A stretch of DNA of 40,044 nt from JBAROU01 sp049642385. Its GTDB lineage: Bacteria; Chloroflexota; Dehalococcoidia; DSTF01; RBG-16-68-14. The stretch spans positions 1 through 40,044 of the forward strand of contig JBAROU010000002.1 in NCBI GenBank assembly GCA_049642385.1. The letters are read 5' to 3'. A program made the position numbers and the translations under genes. Positions 16,343 through 23,188 of this stretch are shown here, one piece after another. Each line of letters begins with the position of its first letter. Positions within the stretch are counted from its first letter, which is position 1. Under the pieces are notes generated by a model. It did no database searches. It saw only the letters and a program-made list of their open reading frames with translations, and was not told the DNA's origin.

Positions 16343-17046
16343 ATGACTCGACTCACAGTCTCAGCATTCATAATCGCCTTGGCTCTCGTCGGGATCCTCG
16401 TAGCGAGTCCTGAACTACGGGCCAGCGGCGACTGCCAACAAACCAAGGTCACCAGCTGTATCACGCTTGAACCCGAGACAGCGACGCTAAGCATCAACCA
16501 ACCCCACACCGTGACGGTTCTACTCCCGACACCACAGTGCGCAGCTACGGCGTCAACTACTTCGTGTTTGACGGGCCTAACGAGGGTCTTGGATGCTTCT
16601 GTATCGTCCAAGGTGGCACACCGCAGGAGCTTGCCTTGACAGGCGACAACGGCCCAGGGACAGACCTCATCGGCGCAATCGCCTGCTTGGAGAATAGCGG
16701 CGACTGCCTCCAGGCCTCTTTTGAAGCCCGGTGGGCATGCGAAGACGATCCTGCAAGCTGCATAGTTCTGAAAGACAACTGTATCGGGAACGAAGAGTTC
16801 CTGTGCGACATGGCATCGGTTGCTTGGCTTCAGCCGACACCGGGACCAACAGCGACGGCGACGCCGCCTTCGGGCCAGGAGGCAGCGACAACGCCGATGC
16901 CGACGCCTGCAGTTCAGTCGCTGCCCACGACGGGGGCGGTGGGCACAAGCGCCGCTGGGATTCGGCTTGCTCTGTTGCTAGCAGCACTCGGTTTGGCGGC
17001 AGTCGCGGCTGGGTATGGGCTGACGTGGGCGAAGACGCGCTCCTAA
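16343..17046 (+). pseudogene. Frameshifted secreted Cys-rich protein with LPxTG-like C-terminus
   Basis: ATG 16343 follows GAAGGAG by 5 nt. The first frame gives a signal peptide (LTVSAFIIALALVGILVAS) and ATLSINQPHTVTV. Near 16519 the reading must shift by one base to continue with STPDTTVRSYGVNYFVFDGP and a Cys-rich domain (about ten Cys). Restoring one T in the TT at 16518-16519 gives a single 234-aa protein, so one base was lost, naturally or through a sequencing or assembly error. The C-terminus is a Thr/Pro linker, LPTTG, a hydrophobic helix (LALLLAALGLAAVAAGYGL) and KTRS, the layout of a sortase substrate. No sortase gene is in the window. Function unknown. Confidence 0.7.
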
Positions 17047-17101
17047 TCAACATTCAGCAACGCAGCGAACTTCTCGGGCGTTCTATGAGTGCGCGGGGCC
17101 C

Positions 17102-17110
17102 TGCTATACT
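17102..17110 (+). promoter_or_regulatory. Extended -10 promoter giving a leaderless glnR mRNA
   Basis: TGCTATACT (TGN plus TATACT, hexamer 17105-17110) ends 8 nt before ATG 17119. The transcription start should fall on or within 2 nt of the ATG, and no ribosome binding site exists upstream, so the message is probably leaderless. A half-site GCAAC (17057-17061) begins 48 bp before the hexamer, the spacing used by the three GlnR boxes downstream, but the second half-site is missing. Confidence 0.6.
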
Positions 17111-17118
17111 ATCGACTT

Positions 17119-17787
17119 ATGAAGGAGTTATTGTTCGTCGGCGCGACGGAAGATCTGCAATCGCTCGCGGATGATCTCCAGCAAGCGGGGTTCATCGTCT
17201 CGGCGTGCGAGCACGGCGAGCTCGCGGAGCGGCTCGCCGACGGCGACGCCGTGGATGCGCTGCTGCTGAACGTGACGGATCAGCCGGCGGACGCCACGCT
17301 GCGCCAGCTCCTGGATGGGCAGACGCTGCCTCCGCACATGGCAGCGCTCGCGGTGCTGCGGCGAACGCAGATTGGGGAGCTGACGCCCTCGACGCCGGTG
17401 GACGACTTCATCGCATTCCCTTCGCCTCCAGATGAGCTGCTGATGCGGGTGCGCCGGGCGATCTGGCGTCGAGGAGGCGGCGAAAGCGCAGAGACGCTGC
17501 GCTGTGGCGATCTGACGATCGACCAGCAGAGTTATCGCGTCTACATCGGTGGGCGCTCAGTGGAGTTGACGTACAAGGAGTACGAGCTGCTCAGGTTCCT
17601 GGCGCTGAACGAGGACAAGGTCTGTACTCGCGAGATGCTGCTCAATCGTGTGTGGGGTTACGATTTTTATGGCGGCTCCCGCACGGTGGATGTCCACATC
17701 CGGCGTCTGCGCAGCAAGATCGAAGACCGCGCGCACACGTTCATCGAGACGGTGCGCAACGTGGGCTACCGTTTCCACGTCAGCTAA
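17119..17787 (+). CDS. glnR: GlnR-like orphan OmpR-family nitrogen regulator
   Basis: 222 aa. The N-terminal receiver is degenerate: the usual acidic pair is absent (LLFVGATED), Asn51 (LLLNVTDQ) replaces the phosphorylated Asp, and the conserved Lys is missing (AFPSPPDELL). The C-terminal winged helix (residues about 128-222) is full OmpR/PhoB type (VELTYKEYELLRFLA; REMLLNRVWGYDFYGG; RTVDVHIRRLRSKIE; TVRNVGYRF) and closely resembles actinobacterial GlnR, which is also an atypical orphan regulator. It lies directly upstream of glnK1 and of promoters carrying GlnR-type direct repeats. No histidine kinase is adjacent. I infer it controls nitrogen assimilation; it is unrelated to the MerR-type GlnR of Bacillus. 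MKELL... at 17119 is preferred over a 10-residue upstream extension that would overlap the promoter. Confidence 0.85.
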   Translation: MKELLFVGATEDLQSLADDLQQAGFIVSACEHGELAERLADGDAVDALLLNVTDQPADATLRQLLDGQTLPPHMAALAVLRRTQIGELTPSTPVDDFIAFPSPPDELLMRVRRAIWRRGGGESAETLRCGDLTIDQQSYRVYIGGRSVELTYKEYELLRFLALNEDKVCTREMLLNRVWGYDFYGGSRTVDVHIRRLRSKIEDRAHTFIETVRNVGYRFHVS

Positions 17788-17817
17788 CGCTCCCTTGCTG
17801 GCCCGTTTTTGACAGTT

Positions 17818-17871
17818 GTAATACGCCTGTAACGCCCTCGCAACTTCGCTGCAATGTCCCTTGTCTAGACT
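17818..17871 (+). promoter_or_regulatory. GlnR-type box array and promoter of glnK1
   Basis: Four half-sites spaced by exactly 11 bp: GTAAT (17818), GTAAC (17829), GCAAC (17840) and GCAAT (17851), each separated by 6 nt. The -10 TAGACT is at 17866-17871, 48 bp after the first half-site starts. The array fits the actinobacterial GlnR consensus of 5-nt half-sites with 6-nt spacers. The predicted start is near 17878. Confidence 0.7.
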
Positions 17872-17952
17872 GGAGTTCAGTGGACGAGAGGCTTGAGGCC
17901 GTACGCCAGATGAGGCGTTGGCCCAGCCATCGGGGTCCTCATCCAGTATGCT

Positions 17953-18000
17953 CGCGGGTGGACGCTCCGGCTGACCCCCCGGCCCGAACGTCCACCCGCG
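17953..18000 (+). promoter_or_regulatory. 12-bp hairpin in the glnK1 leader
   Basis: A perfect 12-bp stem (17953-17964 with 17989-18000) encloses a 24-nt GC-rich loop that can itself fold. It ends 16 nt before ATG 18017, in a predicted 139-nt leader that also has an ACGCC/GGCGT hairpin near 17909-17924. No clear Shine-Dalgarno sequence is seen, so it could gate translation. No known riboswitch is recognised. Confidence 0.55.
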
Positions 18001-18016
18001 GCAGATTCGGCTAGCC

Positions 18017-18358
18017 ATGAAGAAGATCGAAGCGATTATCCGGCCCGAGAAGCTGACGGTGGTGAAGGCGGCACTGGACGAGGCCGGTTACGTTGCCATG
18101 ACGATCAGCGAGGTGCGCGGCCACGGCGCCCAAAAGGGCGTCACGCAGCACTGGCGGGGCCGACAGCTCCCCGTCGAGTTCCTGCCAAAGGTGAAGCTCG
18201 AGATGGTGGTCACGTCGGCGGAGGATGTGAATCAAATCCTCGCGGTGATCCATGAAAACGGGTGCACAGGCGAAATCGGCGATGGCAAGGTGTTCGTCAG
18301 CGAGATCATCGAAGCGCTGCGGTTGCGCACGGGCGAGCGGGGCGCTCGCGCGGTCTAG
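18017..18358 (+). CDS. glnK1: PII signal transduction protein (GlnB/GlnK)
   Basis: 113 aa. It has the PII start MKKIEAIIRPEKL, T-loop region 37-55 (GAQKGVTQHWRGRQLPVEF), the B-loop GDGKVFV and the C-terminal LRTGERG, all placed as in trimeric PII proteins that sense ATP/ADP and 2-oxoglutarate. Tyr51, the uridylylation or adenylylation site of many PII proteins, is Leu51 here, and Tyr46 is Trp46, so covalent control at that site is not possible. It has its own GlnR-type promoter and lies between glnR and amt. It may act on glutamine synthetase, the regulator or another target rather than solely on Amt. Confidence 0.93.
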   Translation: MKKIEAIIRPEKLTVVKAALDEAGYVAMTISEVRGHGAQKGVTQHWRGRQLPVEFLPKVKLEMVVTSAEDVNQILAVIHENGCTGEIGDGKVFVSEIIEALRLRTGERGARAV

Positions 18359-18396
18359 TGTTCCTTGGGGGCGACTTCCGACACTTTGTGACGAAT

Positions 18397-18450
18397 GTAA
18401 CATGACTGTAACGTGAGAGCGCTCACAATCGAGCGTCGCGCCCCTACAAT
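18397..18450 (+). promoter_or_regulatory. GlnR-type box and promoter of amt-glnK2-glnA1
   Basis: GTAAC (18397-18401), 6 nt, GTAAC (18408-18412); a further GTGAC (18388-18392) is 9 bp upstream. The -10 TACAAT at 18445-18450 begins exactly 48 bp after the first GTAAC. CTCACA at 18422-18427 is a weak -35 at 17 bp. The predicted start is near 18457. Confidence 0.75.
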
Positions 18451-18461
18451 GCAAACCGTGG

Positions 18462-18482
18462 ACACGCCCATATCGGGCGTGT
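18462..18482 (+). terminator. Leader hairpin followed by T-rich stretch
   Basis: An 8-bp perfect stem (18462-18469 with 18475-18482) with loop ATATC is followed by TTCTT. It lies only a few nt into the predicted amt mRNA and 12 nt before the ribosome binding site. It could be an attenuator, an mRNA-stabilising 5' hairpin, or the terminator of glnK1. Confidence 0.45.
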
Positions 18483-18506
18483 TTCTTGGAGGGAAGGAGG
18501 TTGGCA

Positions 18507-19859
18507 ATGATAGACACAGGTAATACAGCGTGGGTTATGGCGGCGGCGGCCCTGGTCATGGTGATGACTCCTGGGCTGGGCTTCTTCTACGGCGGATTCA
18601 CACGCCAGAAGAACGTCCTGGCGACGATCATGCAGAGCTTCATCGTCGTCGCTCTTGTGGGCGTGCAGTGGGTGGTCATCGGATATTCGCTCACGTTCGC
18701 GCCTAGCGTCGGCGGGGGTTTCATCGGCAACCTGGACTTCTTTGGGATGCGCGACGTCGGCCTGACGCCGAGCGAGGTCTACGCCACGACTATTCCTCAC
18801 GAGGCGTTCATGATCTTCCAGGCGATGTTCGCGATCATCACACCGGCGCTGATCACGGGCGCGTTCGCCGAGCGGGCCAAGTTCAGCACCTTCCTGGTGT
18901 TCATGCTCCTGTGGTCGTTCTTTGTCTACGATCCAGTCGCGCACTGGGTGTTCTCAGCGGACGGCTGGCTTTCAGCGTTCGACTATCCGCACGGCATCGA
19001 CGCGCTGGACTTCGCGGGCGGGACGGCGATTCACATCAACGCCGGCGCAGCGGCGCTGGCCGCAGCGCTCCTCTACGGCCGCCGGAAGGGTTACGGCAGC
19101 GAGCCGATGGAGCCCAGCAACATCACGTATATCGTGCTTGGTACCGCCATCCTGTGGTTCGGCTGGTTCGGCTTCAATGCCGGCAGCGCGGGCGCAGCCA
19201 GCGGCCAAGCGGCGAACGCTTTTGTGGTGACGAACACCGCCGCCGCCGCCGCCGCCTTTACGTGGATGCTCATGAGCTGGTGGTTCGCGGGCAAGCCAAG
19301 CGTGATCGGCGCGGCAGCGGGCGCCGTCGCCGGTCTGGTCGCCATTACGCCGGCGTCTGGTTTCGTGCAGCCGATGGAGGCGATCGCGATTGGCGTGGGC
19401 GCGGGGGCGTTCTGCTACCTGGCGGTGCAGCTACGGACACGCACGAACCTGGACGACTCTCTCGACGTCGTTGCTGTGCACGGCATCGGCGGCACCTGGG
19501 GTGCGCTGGCTACCGGGCTGTTCGCGGCGGCGGCTGTGAGCGGCATCGCGGGCCTCGACGGCCTCACGCACAGCCGGCCGGAGCAGGTGGTGGATCAGTT
19601 GGTAGCCATCGGCTCTGTCTGGGGCTACTCCTTCGTGGTAACGGCCATTATCCTGAAAGTCCTAGATGTCACGATGGGCCTTCGGGTGTCCGAGGACGAC
19701 GAGGTCGCTGGCCTGGACGTTTCCCAGCATGGCGAGCGTGCTTATGTGATTGAAGAGACAGGCGCGTTACCGGCTATGGAGATGCTTCCGGTGGAGCCGC
19801 AGCGCGCGCCGGCCAACAAGACAACAGCGAAGCCGGCGCCTTCGGGCGGCGGATCTTAG
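18507..19859 (+). CDS. amt: Ammonium transporter Amt
   Basis: 450 aa from ATG 18507, with AAGGAGG 6 nt upstream. Eleven hydrophobic helices are predictable. Family signatures are AWVMAAAALVMVMTPGLGFFYGG near the N-terminus, DPVAHWVFSADGWL, the DFAGGTAIHINAGAAALAAAL block (with the first pore His), WFGWFGFNAGSAG, and VHGIGGTWGALATGLF (second His region). The C-terminal tail (about 385-450) includes the regulatory segment GLRVSEDDEVAGLDVSQHGERAY that contacts GlnK in known Amt proteins, then a Pro/Ala-rich extension. Functions in ammonium uptake at the cytoplasmic membrane. It heads an operon with glnK2 (15 nt gap) and glnA1, under the GlnR-type promoter. Confidence 0.96.
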   Translation: MIDTGNTAWVMAAAALVMVMTPGLGFFYGGFTRQKNVLATIMQSFIVVALVGVQWVVIGYSLTFAPSVGGGFIGNLDFFGMRDVGLTPSEVYATTIPHEAFMIFQAMFAIITPALITGAFAERAKFSTFLVFMLLWSFFVYDPVAHWVFSADGWLSAFDYPHGIDALDFAGGTAIHINAGAAALAAALLYGRRKGYGSEPMEPSNITYIVLGTAILWFGWFGFNAGSAGAASGQAANAFVVTNTAAAAAAFTWMLMSWWFAGKPSVIGAAAGAVAGLVAITPASGFVQPMEAIAIGVGAGAFCYLAVQLRTRTNLDDSLDVVAVHGIGGTWGALATGLFAAAAVSGIAGLDGLTHSRPEQVVDQLVAIGSVWGYSFVVTAIILKVLDVTMGLRVSEDDEVAGLDVSQHGERAYVIEETGALPAMEMLPVEPQRAPANKTTAKPAPSGGGS

Positions 19860-19874
19860 GGAAGGAGGGAGATG

Positions 19875-20216
19875 ATGAAGAAAATTGAAGCGATCATCCG
19901 ACCCGAGAAGCTAAACGACGTAAAGCAAGCGCTGGAGGGCGCGGGCTTCCTGGGGCTGAACATCGTCCACGTAACCGGTCGCGGCGCGCAGAAGGGCATC
20001 GTCCACGGCGGCCGCGGAGGTGAAACGTACACGGTGGATATGCTGCCCAAGTTGAAGATTGAAGTTGTCGTGAAGGATTCGGACACCAACAGCGCCGTCG
20101 ACATCATCCTGGAGTCCGCCCATACGGGAAACATCGGCGACGGCAAGATCTTCGTTATTCCCATTGAGGACGCCATCCGCGTGCGCACGCGCGAGCGCGG
20201 AGAGTCCGTGGTATAA
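19875..20216 (+). CDS. glnK2: PII signal transduction protein (GlnK)
   Basis: 113 aa from ATG 19875 (AAGGAGG 6 nt upstream; the adjacent ATG 19872 is too close to it). PII features: MKKIEAIIRPEKL, T-loop GAQKGIVHGGRGGETYTVD, GDGKIFVIPIEDAIRVRT. The T-loop is one residue shifted relative to GlnB and carries Thr51-Tyr52, so a modifiable Tyr may be kept, unlike in GlnK1. Position directly after amt indicates it is the Amt-blocking GlnK, binding the transporter when nitrogen is plentiful. Same length as GlnK1 but clearly diverged in the T-loop. Confidence 0.94.
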   Translation: MKKIEAIIRPEKLNDVKQALEGAGFLGLNIVHVTGRGAQKGIVHGGRGGETYTVDMLPKLKIEVVVKDSDTNSAVDIILESAHTGNIGDGKIFVIPIEDAIRVRTRERGESVV

Positions 20217-20258
20217 GCAGGCCCTGGCCTGGCTCTGACGCAGGAAGGAGGGGAGCTC

Positions 20259-21680
20259 ATGACACCCGAAGACGTATCCAAGTTGATCAAAGACAACGCC
20301 ATCCAGATCGTAGACCTGCGGTTCACGGACCTGCCGGGCCTCTGGCAACACTTCTCGATCATGCCCCGCGAAATGGTCGAAGGAGACTCGATCTGGGTCG
20401 AAGGCATCGGGTTTGACGGGTCCAGCATTCGGGGGTTCCAGCAGATCGAGGAATCCGACATGATCCTGATCCCGGACGCCGCCACCGCTCAGGTCGACCC
20501 AGTCCGCGAAGTACCGACGCTGAACGTGATCTGCGACGTGAAGGACCCGATCACGCAGCAGCCGTACTCGCGCGACCCGCGGTACGTCGCACGCAAGGCC
20601 GAGGAATACCTCAAGTCCACGGGTATCGCTGATACCTGCTACTGCGGCCCGGAGGCGGAGTTCTTCGTCTTCGACGACGTCCGCTTCGACCAGAACGTGC
20701 AGAGCGGCTACTACTTCATCGACAGCGTCGAGGGTCAGTGGAACAGCGGCAAGGACGAAGGGCCGAACCTGGGGTACAAACCGAAGTATAAGGAAGGTTA
20801 CTTCCCGGTGCCGCCGCACGACACGCTCCAGGATATGCGCAGCGAGATGATCCTGACGATGGAGAGCGTCGGCATCAAGGTGGAGGTGCACCACCACGAA
20901 GTTGCTACCGCCGGCCAATGTGAGATCGATATGCGCTTCGACACGCTGCTGAAGAAGGCGGACGACCTGCTCTGGTACAAGTACATCGTCAAGAGCGTGG
21001 CGAAGAAGCACGGCAAGGTAGCGACGTTCATGCCCAAGCCGCTCTACAACGACAACGGATCCGGCATGCACACCCACCAGTCGCTCTGGAAGGACGGCAA
21101 GCCGCTCTTCTTCGACGCAGCCGGCTACGCGAAGACGAGCGAGATGTGCCGCTGGTACATCGGCGGCCTGCTGCACCATGCCCGCGCGCTGATGGCCTTC
21201 TGCGCGCCAACGACGAACTCCTACAAGCGGCTCGTCCCCGGCTTCGAAGCGCCGGTGAACCTGGTCTACTCCGCGCGCAACCGCTCGGCGGCCGCGCGCA
21301 TCCCGGTCTTCAACGAGAACCCAAAGGCCAAGCGCGTCGAGTTCCGCCCGCCCGATCCAACCTGCAACCCGTACTTGGCCTTCTCCGCCATGCTCATGGC
21401 CGGCCTGGACGGCATCGAGAAGAAGATGGATCCGGGTCAACCGCTCGAGAAGAACACCTACGAGCTGTCGCCAGAGGAATCCGCCAAGATCATGACGGTC
21501 CCGGGCTCGCTCGAGGAGGCGCTCGAAGCGCTAGAGGCAGACCACGATTTCCTGCTCAAGGGCGGCGTCTTCACGCAGGACCTGCTCGACATGTGGCTCT
21601 CCTACAAGCGTGAGGCAGAGATTGACCCGATGCGGCTGCGCCCACACCCCTACGAATTCCACCTGTACTTCGACGTGTAG
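20259..21680 (+). CDS. glnA: Glutamine synthetase type I (adenylylation-type)
   Basis: 473 aa, the length of GSI-beta enzymes. It catalyses ATP-dependent amidation of glutamate with ammonia and works as a dodecamer. Visible motifs: GFDGSSIRGFQ, YCGPEAEFFVFD (metal-binding Glu), KHHEVATAGQCEID-type region (VHHHEVATAGQCEID), NDNGSGMHTHQSLWKDG, NRSAAARIPVF (ATP/glutamate site) and EFRPPDPTCNPYLAFSAM. Tyr401 sits in NTYELSPEE, equivalent to the NLYDLPPEE site adenylylated by GlnE in proteobacterial enzymes. AAGGAGG precedes ATG 20259. Third gene of amt-glnK2-glnA1. Confidence 0.96.
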   Translation: MTPEDVSKLIKDNAIQIVDLRFTDLPGLWQHFSIMPREMVEGDSIWVEGIGFDGSSIRGFQQIEESDMILIPDAATAQVDPVREVPTLNVICDVKDPITQQPYSRDPRYVARKAEEYLKSTGIADTCYCGPEAEFFVFDDVRFDQNVQSGYYFIDSVEGQWNSGKDEGPNLGYKPKYKEGYFPVPPHDTLQDMRSEMILTMESVGIKVEVHHHEVATAGQCEIDMRFDTLLKKADDLLWYKYIVKSVAKKHGKVATFMPKPLYNDNGSGMHTHQSLWKDGKPLFFDAAGYAKTSEMCRWYIGGLLHHARALMAFCAPTTNSYKRLVPGFEAPVNLVYSARNRSAAARIPVFNENPKAKRVEFRPPDPTCNPYLAFSAMLMAGLDGIEKKMDPGQPLEKNTYELSPEESAKIMTVPGSLEEALEALEADHDFLLKGGVFTQDLLDMWLSYKREAEIDPMRLRPHPYEFHLYFDV

Positions 21681-21702
21681 CCGAGCTGTCGACGAGGACG
21701 TA

Positions 21703-21728
21703 CGGAGGGCCGCCATGGCGGCCCTCCG
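21703..21728 (+). terminator. Perfect palindromic terminator-like hairpin after glnA1
   Basis: A 26-bp perfect palindrome centred on the CATG at 21714-21717 begins 23 nt after the glnA1 stop. It should fold into a strong 11-bp GC-rich hairpin. No T-run follows. It separates the amt operon from the glnA2 promoter 13 bp further on. Confidence 0.65.
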
Positions 21729-21740
21729 CTATCTCAAGAT

Positions 21741-21794
21741 GTAACGCGGTTGTAACGTACCCAACCGTGCGGCGGGAGCTAGCTCTTCTACAAT
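21741..21794 (+). promoter_or_regulatory. GlnR-type box and promoter of glnA2
   Basis: GTAAC (21741-21745), 6 nt, GTAAC (21752-21756), with -10 TACAAT at 21789-21794 starting exactly 48 bp after the first half-site. The predicted start, near 21801, gives a short leader containing GAGGAGG before ATG 21834. Confidence 0.75.
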
Positions 21795-21833
21795 AGTTAA
21801 AGAGGAACCTTGCCGAACAACGAGGAGGGCAGC

Positions 21834-23159
21834 ATGGACGATCAACGAGCGTTTGTGCTCCAGACTTGCAAAGACAACGACATCAAGTTCATCCGCTTGT
21901 GGTTCACCGACATCCTCGGTTCGCTGAAGAGCTTCGCGATCACCGTGGAGGAGCTCGAAGGGGCGTTGGAGGAGGGTATGGGCTTCGACGGCTCCTCGAT
22001 CGAGGGCTTCGCGCGGATCGACGAGTCGGACATGGTAGCGATGCCCGATCCCGGCACGTTCCAGATGCTGCCCTGGCGGCCCAAGGAGCGCGGCGTGGCG
22101 CGCATGTTCTGCGACGTGGTGCACCCGGACGGTTCGCCGTTCGAGGGCGACCCGCGCTTTGTTCTGAAGCGCAACCTGAAGCGCGCGACCGACCTGGGGT
22201 TCACGTTTTACGTGGGGCCGGAGCTGGAGTTTTTCTACTTCAAGAACGCTGAGGGCACGGAAACGCTGGATTCGGGCGGATACTTCGACCTGACGCCACT
22301 GGACGTGGCGAGCGACCTGCGCCGGCAGACGGTGCTGACGCTGGAGGACATGGGCATCGGCGTGGAGTACAGCCACCACGAAGTGGCGCCCAGCCAGCAC
22401 GAGATTGACCTGCGCTACACGGACGCGCTGATGATGGCGGACAACGCGATGACCTACCGGCTCGTGGTGAAGGAGGTGGCGCTGGCGAACGGCGTCTATG
22501 CAACGTTCATGCCGAAGCCGATTGCGGCGGAGAACGGCAGTGGCATGCACACGCATCAATCGCTGTTCAAGGGCGACCGGAACGCGTTCTTCGACGCGAG
22601 CGATCCGTACCACCTGTCTCCGATCGCGAAGGCGTACATCTCGGGGCTACTGCGCCATGCTGCCGAAATCACGTTGGTGACAAACCAGTGGGTGAACTCG
22701 TACAAGCGGCTCGTGGCGGGCTACGAGGCGCCCGTCTACGTTACCTGGGCGCGCCGCAACCGCTCAGACCTGGTGCGCGTGCCGGAATACAAGCCGGGCA
22801 AGGAGGTTGCCACGCGGATCGAGTATCGTTCGCCGGACCCGGCGTGCAACCCGTATCTCGCGTTCGCGGCGATGCTCGCCGCCGGTCTCGAGGGCATCGA
22901 GCGGGAGTACCCGCTACCGGAGCCGACGGAGGAGAACGTCTTCGAGATGTCGGAGGTGGATCGTCGCGCGCGGGGCATCGAGCTGCTGCCGAGCGACCTG
23001 CACGAGGCGATCACCGTGGCGGAGGAGAGCGCGCTGCTGCGCCGGTGCCTGGGCGACCACGTCTTCGAGAGCTTGATCAAGAACAAGAAGATCGAGTGGG
23101 ACGCCTACCGCACGTACGTGACGGACTTCGAGCGCGAGCGCTATCTGGGCATCCTCTAA
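21834..23159 (+). CDS. glnA2: Glutamine synthetase type I, second copy (GSI-alpha/GlnA2-like)
   Basis: 441 aa from ATG 21834 (GAGGAGG upstream), close to the usual 440 of GSI-alpha/GlnA2 enzymes. Motifs: GMGFDGSSIEGFARIDESDM, YVGPELEFFYF, SHHEVAPSQHEIDLRY, AENGSGMHTHQSLFKG, RRNRSDLVRVP and RSPDPACNPYLAFAAM. The adenylylation-site Tyr is Phe (NVFEMSEVDRRARGI), so GlnE-type control is unlikely. The paralogue 2.5 kb upstream has that Tyr, so the two enzymes are regulated differently. It has its own GlnR-type promoter. Some GlnA2-like enzymes act on other amines; glutamine synthesis is the default call. Confidence 0.94.
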   Translation: MDDQRAFVLQTCKDNDIKFIRLWFTDILGSLKSFAITVEELEGALEEGMGFDGSSIEGFARIDESDMVAMPDPGTFQMLPWRPKERGVARMFCDVVHPDGSPFEGDPRFVLKRNLKRATDLGFTFYVGPELEFFYFKNAEGTETLDSGGYFDLTPLDVASDLRRQTVLTLEDMGIGVEYSHHEVAPSQHEIDLRYTDALMMADNAMTYRLVVKEVALANGVYATFMPKPIAAENGSGMHTHQSLFKGDRNAFFDASDPYHLSPIAKAYISGLLRHAAEITLVTNQWVNSYKRLVAGYEAPVYVTWARRNRSDLVRVPEYKPGKEVATRIEYRSPDPACNPYLAFAAMLAAGLEGIEREYPLPEPTEENVFEMSEVDRRARGIELLPSDLHEAITVAEESALLRRCLGDHVFESLIKNKKIEWDAYRTYVTDFERERYLGIL

Positions 23160-23188
23160 GACGCGTCGTAATGCGTAGACCGTACTGC

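Noticed and set aside
17809..17814. Perfect TTGACA just before the glnK1 box array
   Set aside because: No acceptable -10 lies 16-18 bp downstream; the TAGACT at 17866, at the same 48-bp spacing as the other two promoters, is a better candidate. The TTTTT before it may belong to a weak glnR terminator, but the stem is only 4 bp.
18413..18428. GTGAG-AGCG-CTCAC inverted repeat resembling a lac-type operator upstream of amt
   Set aside because: Short, spaced differently from the ideal operator, not found at the other nitrogen promoters, and no LacI-family gene nearby.
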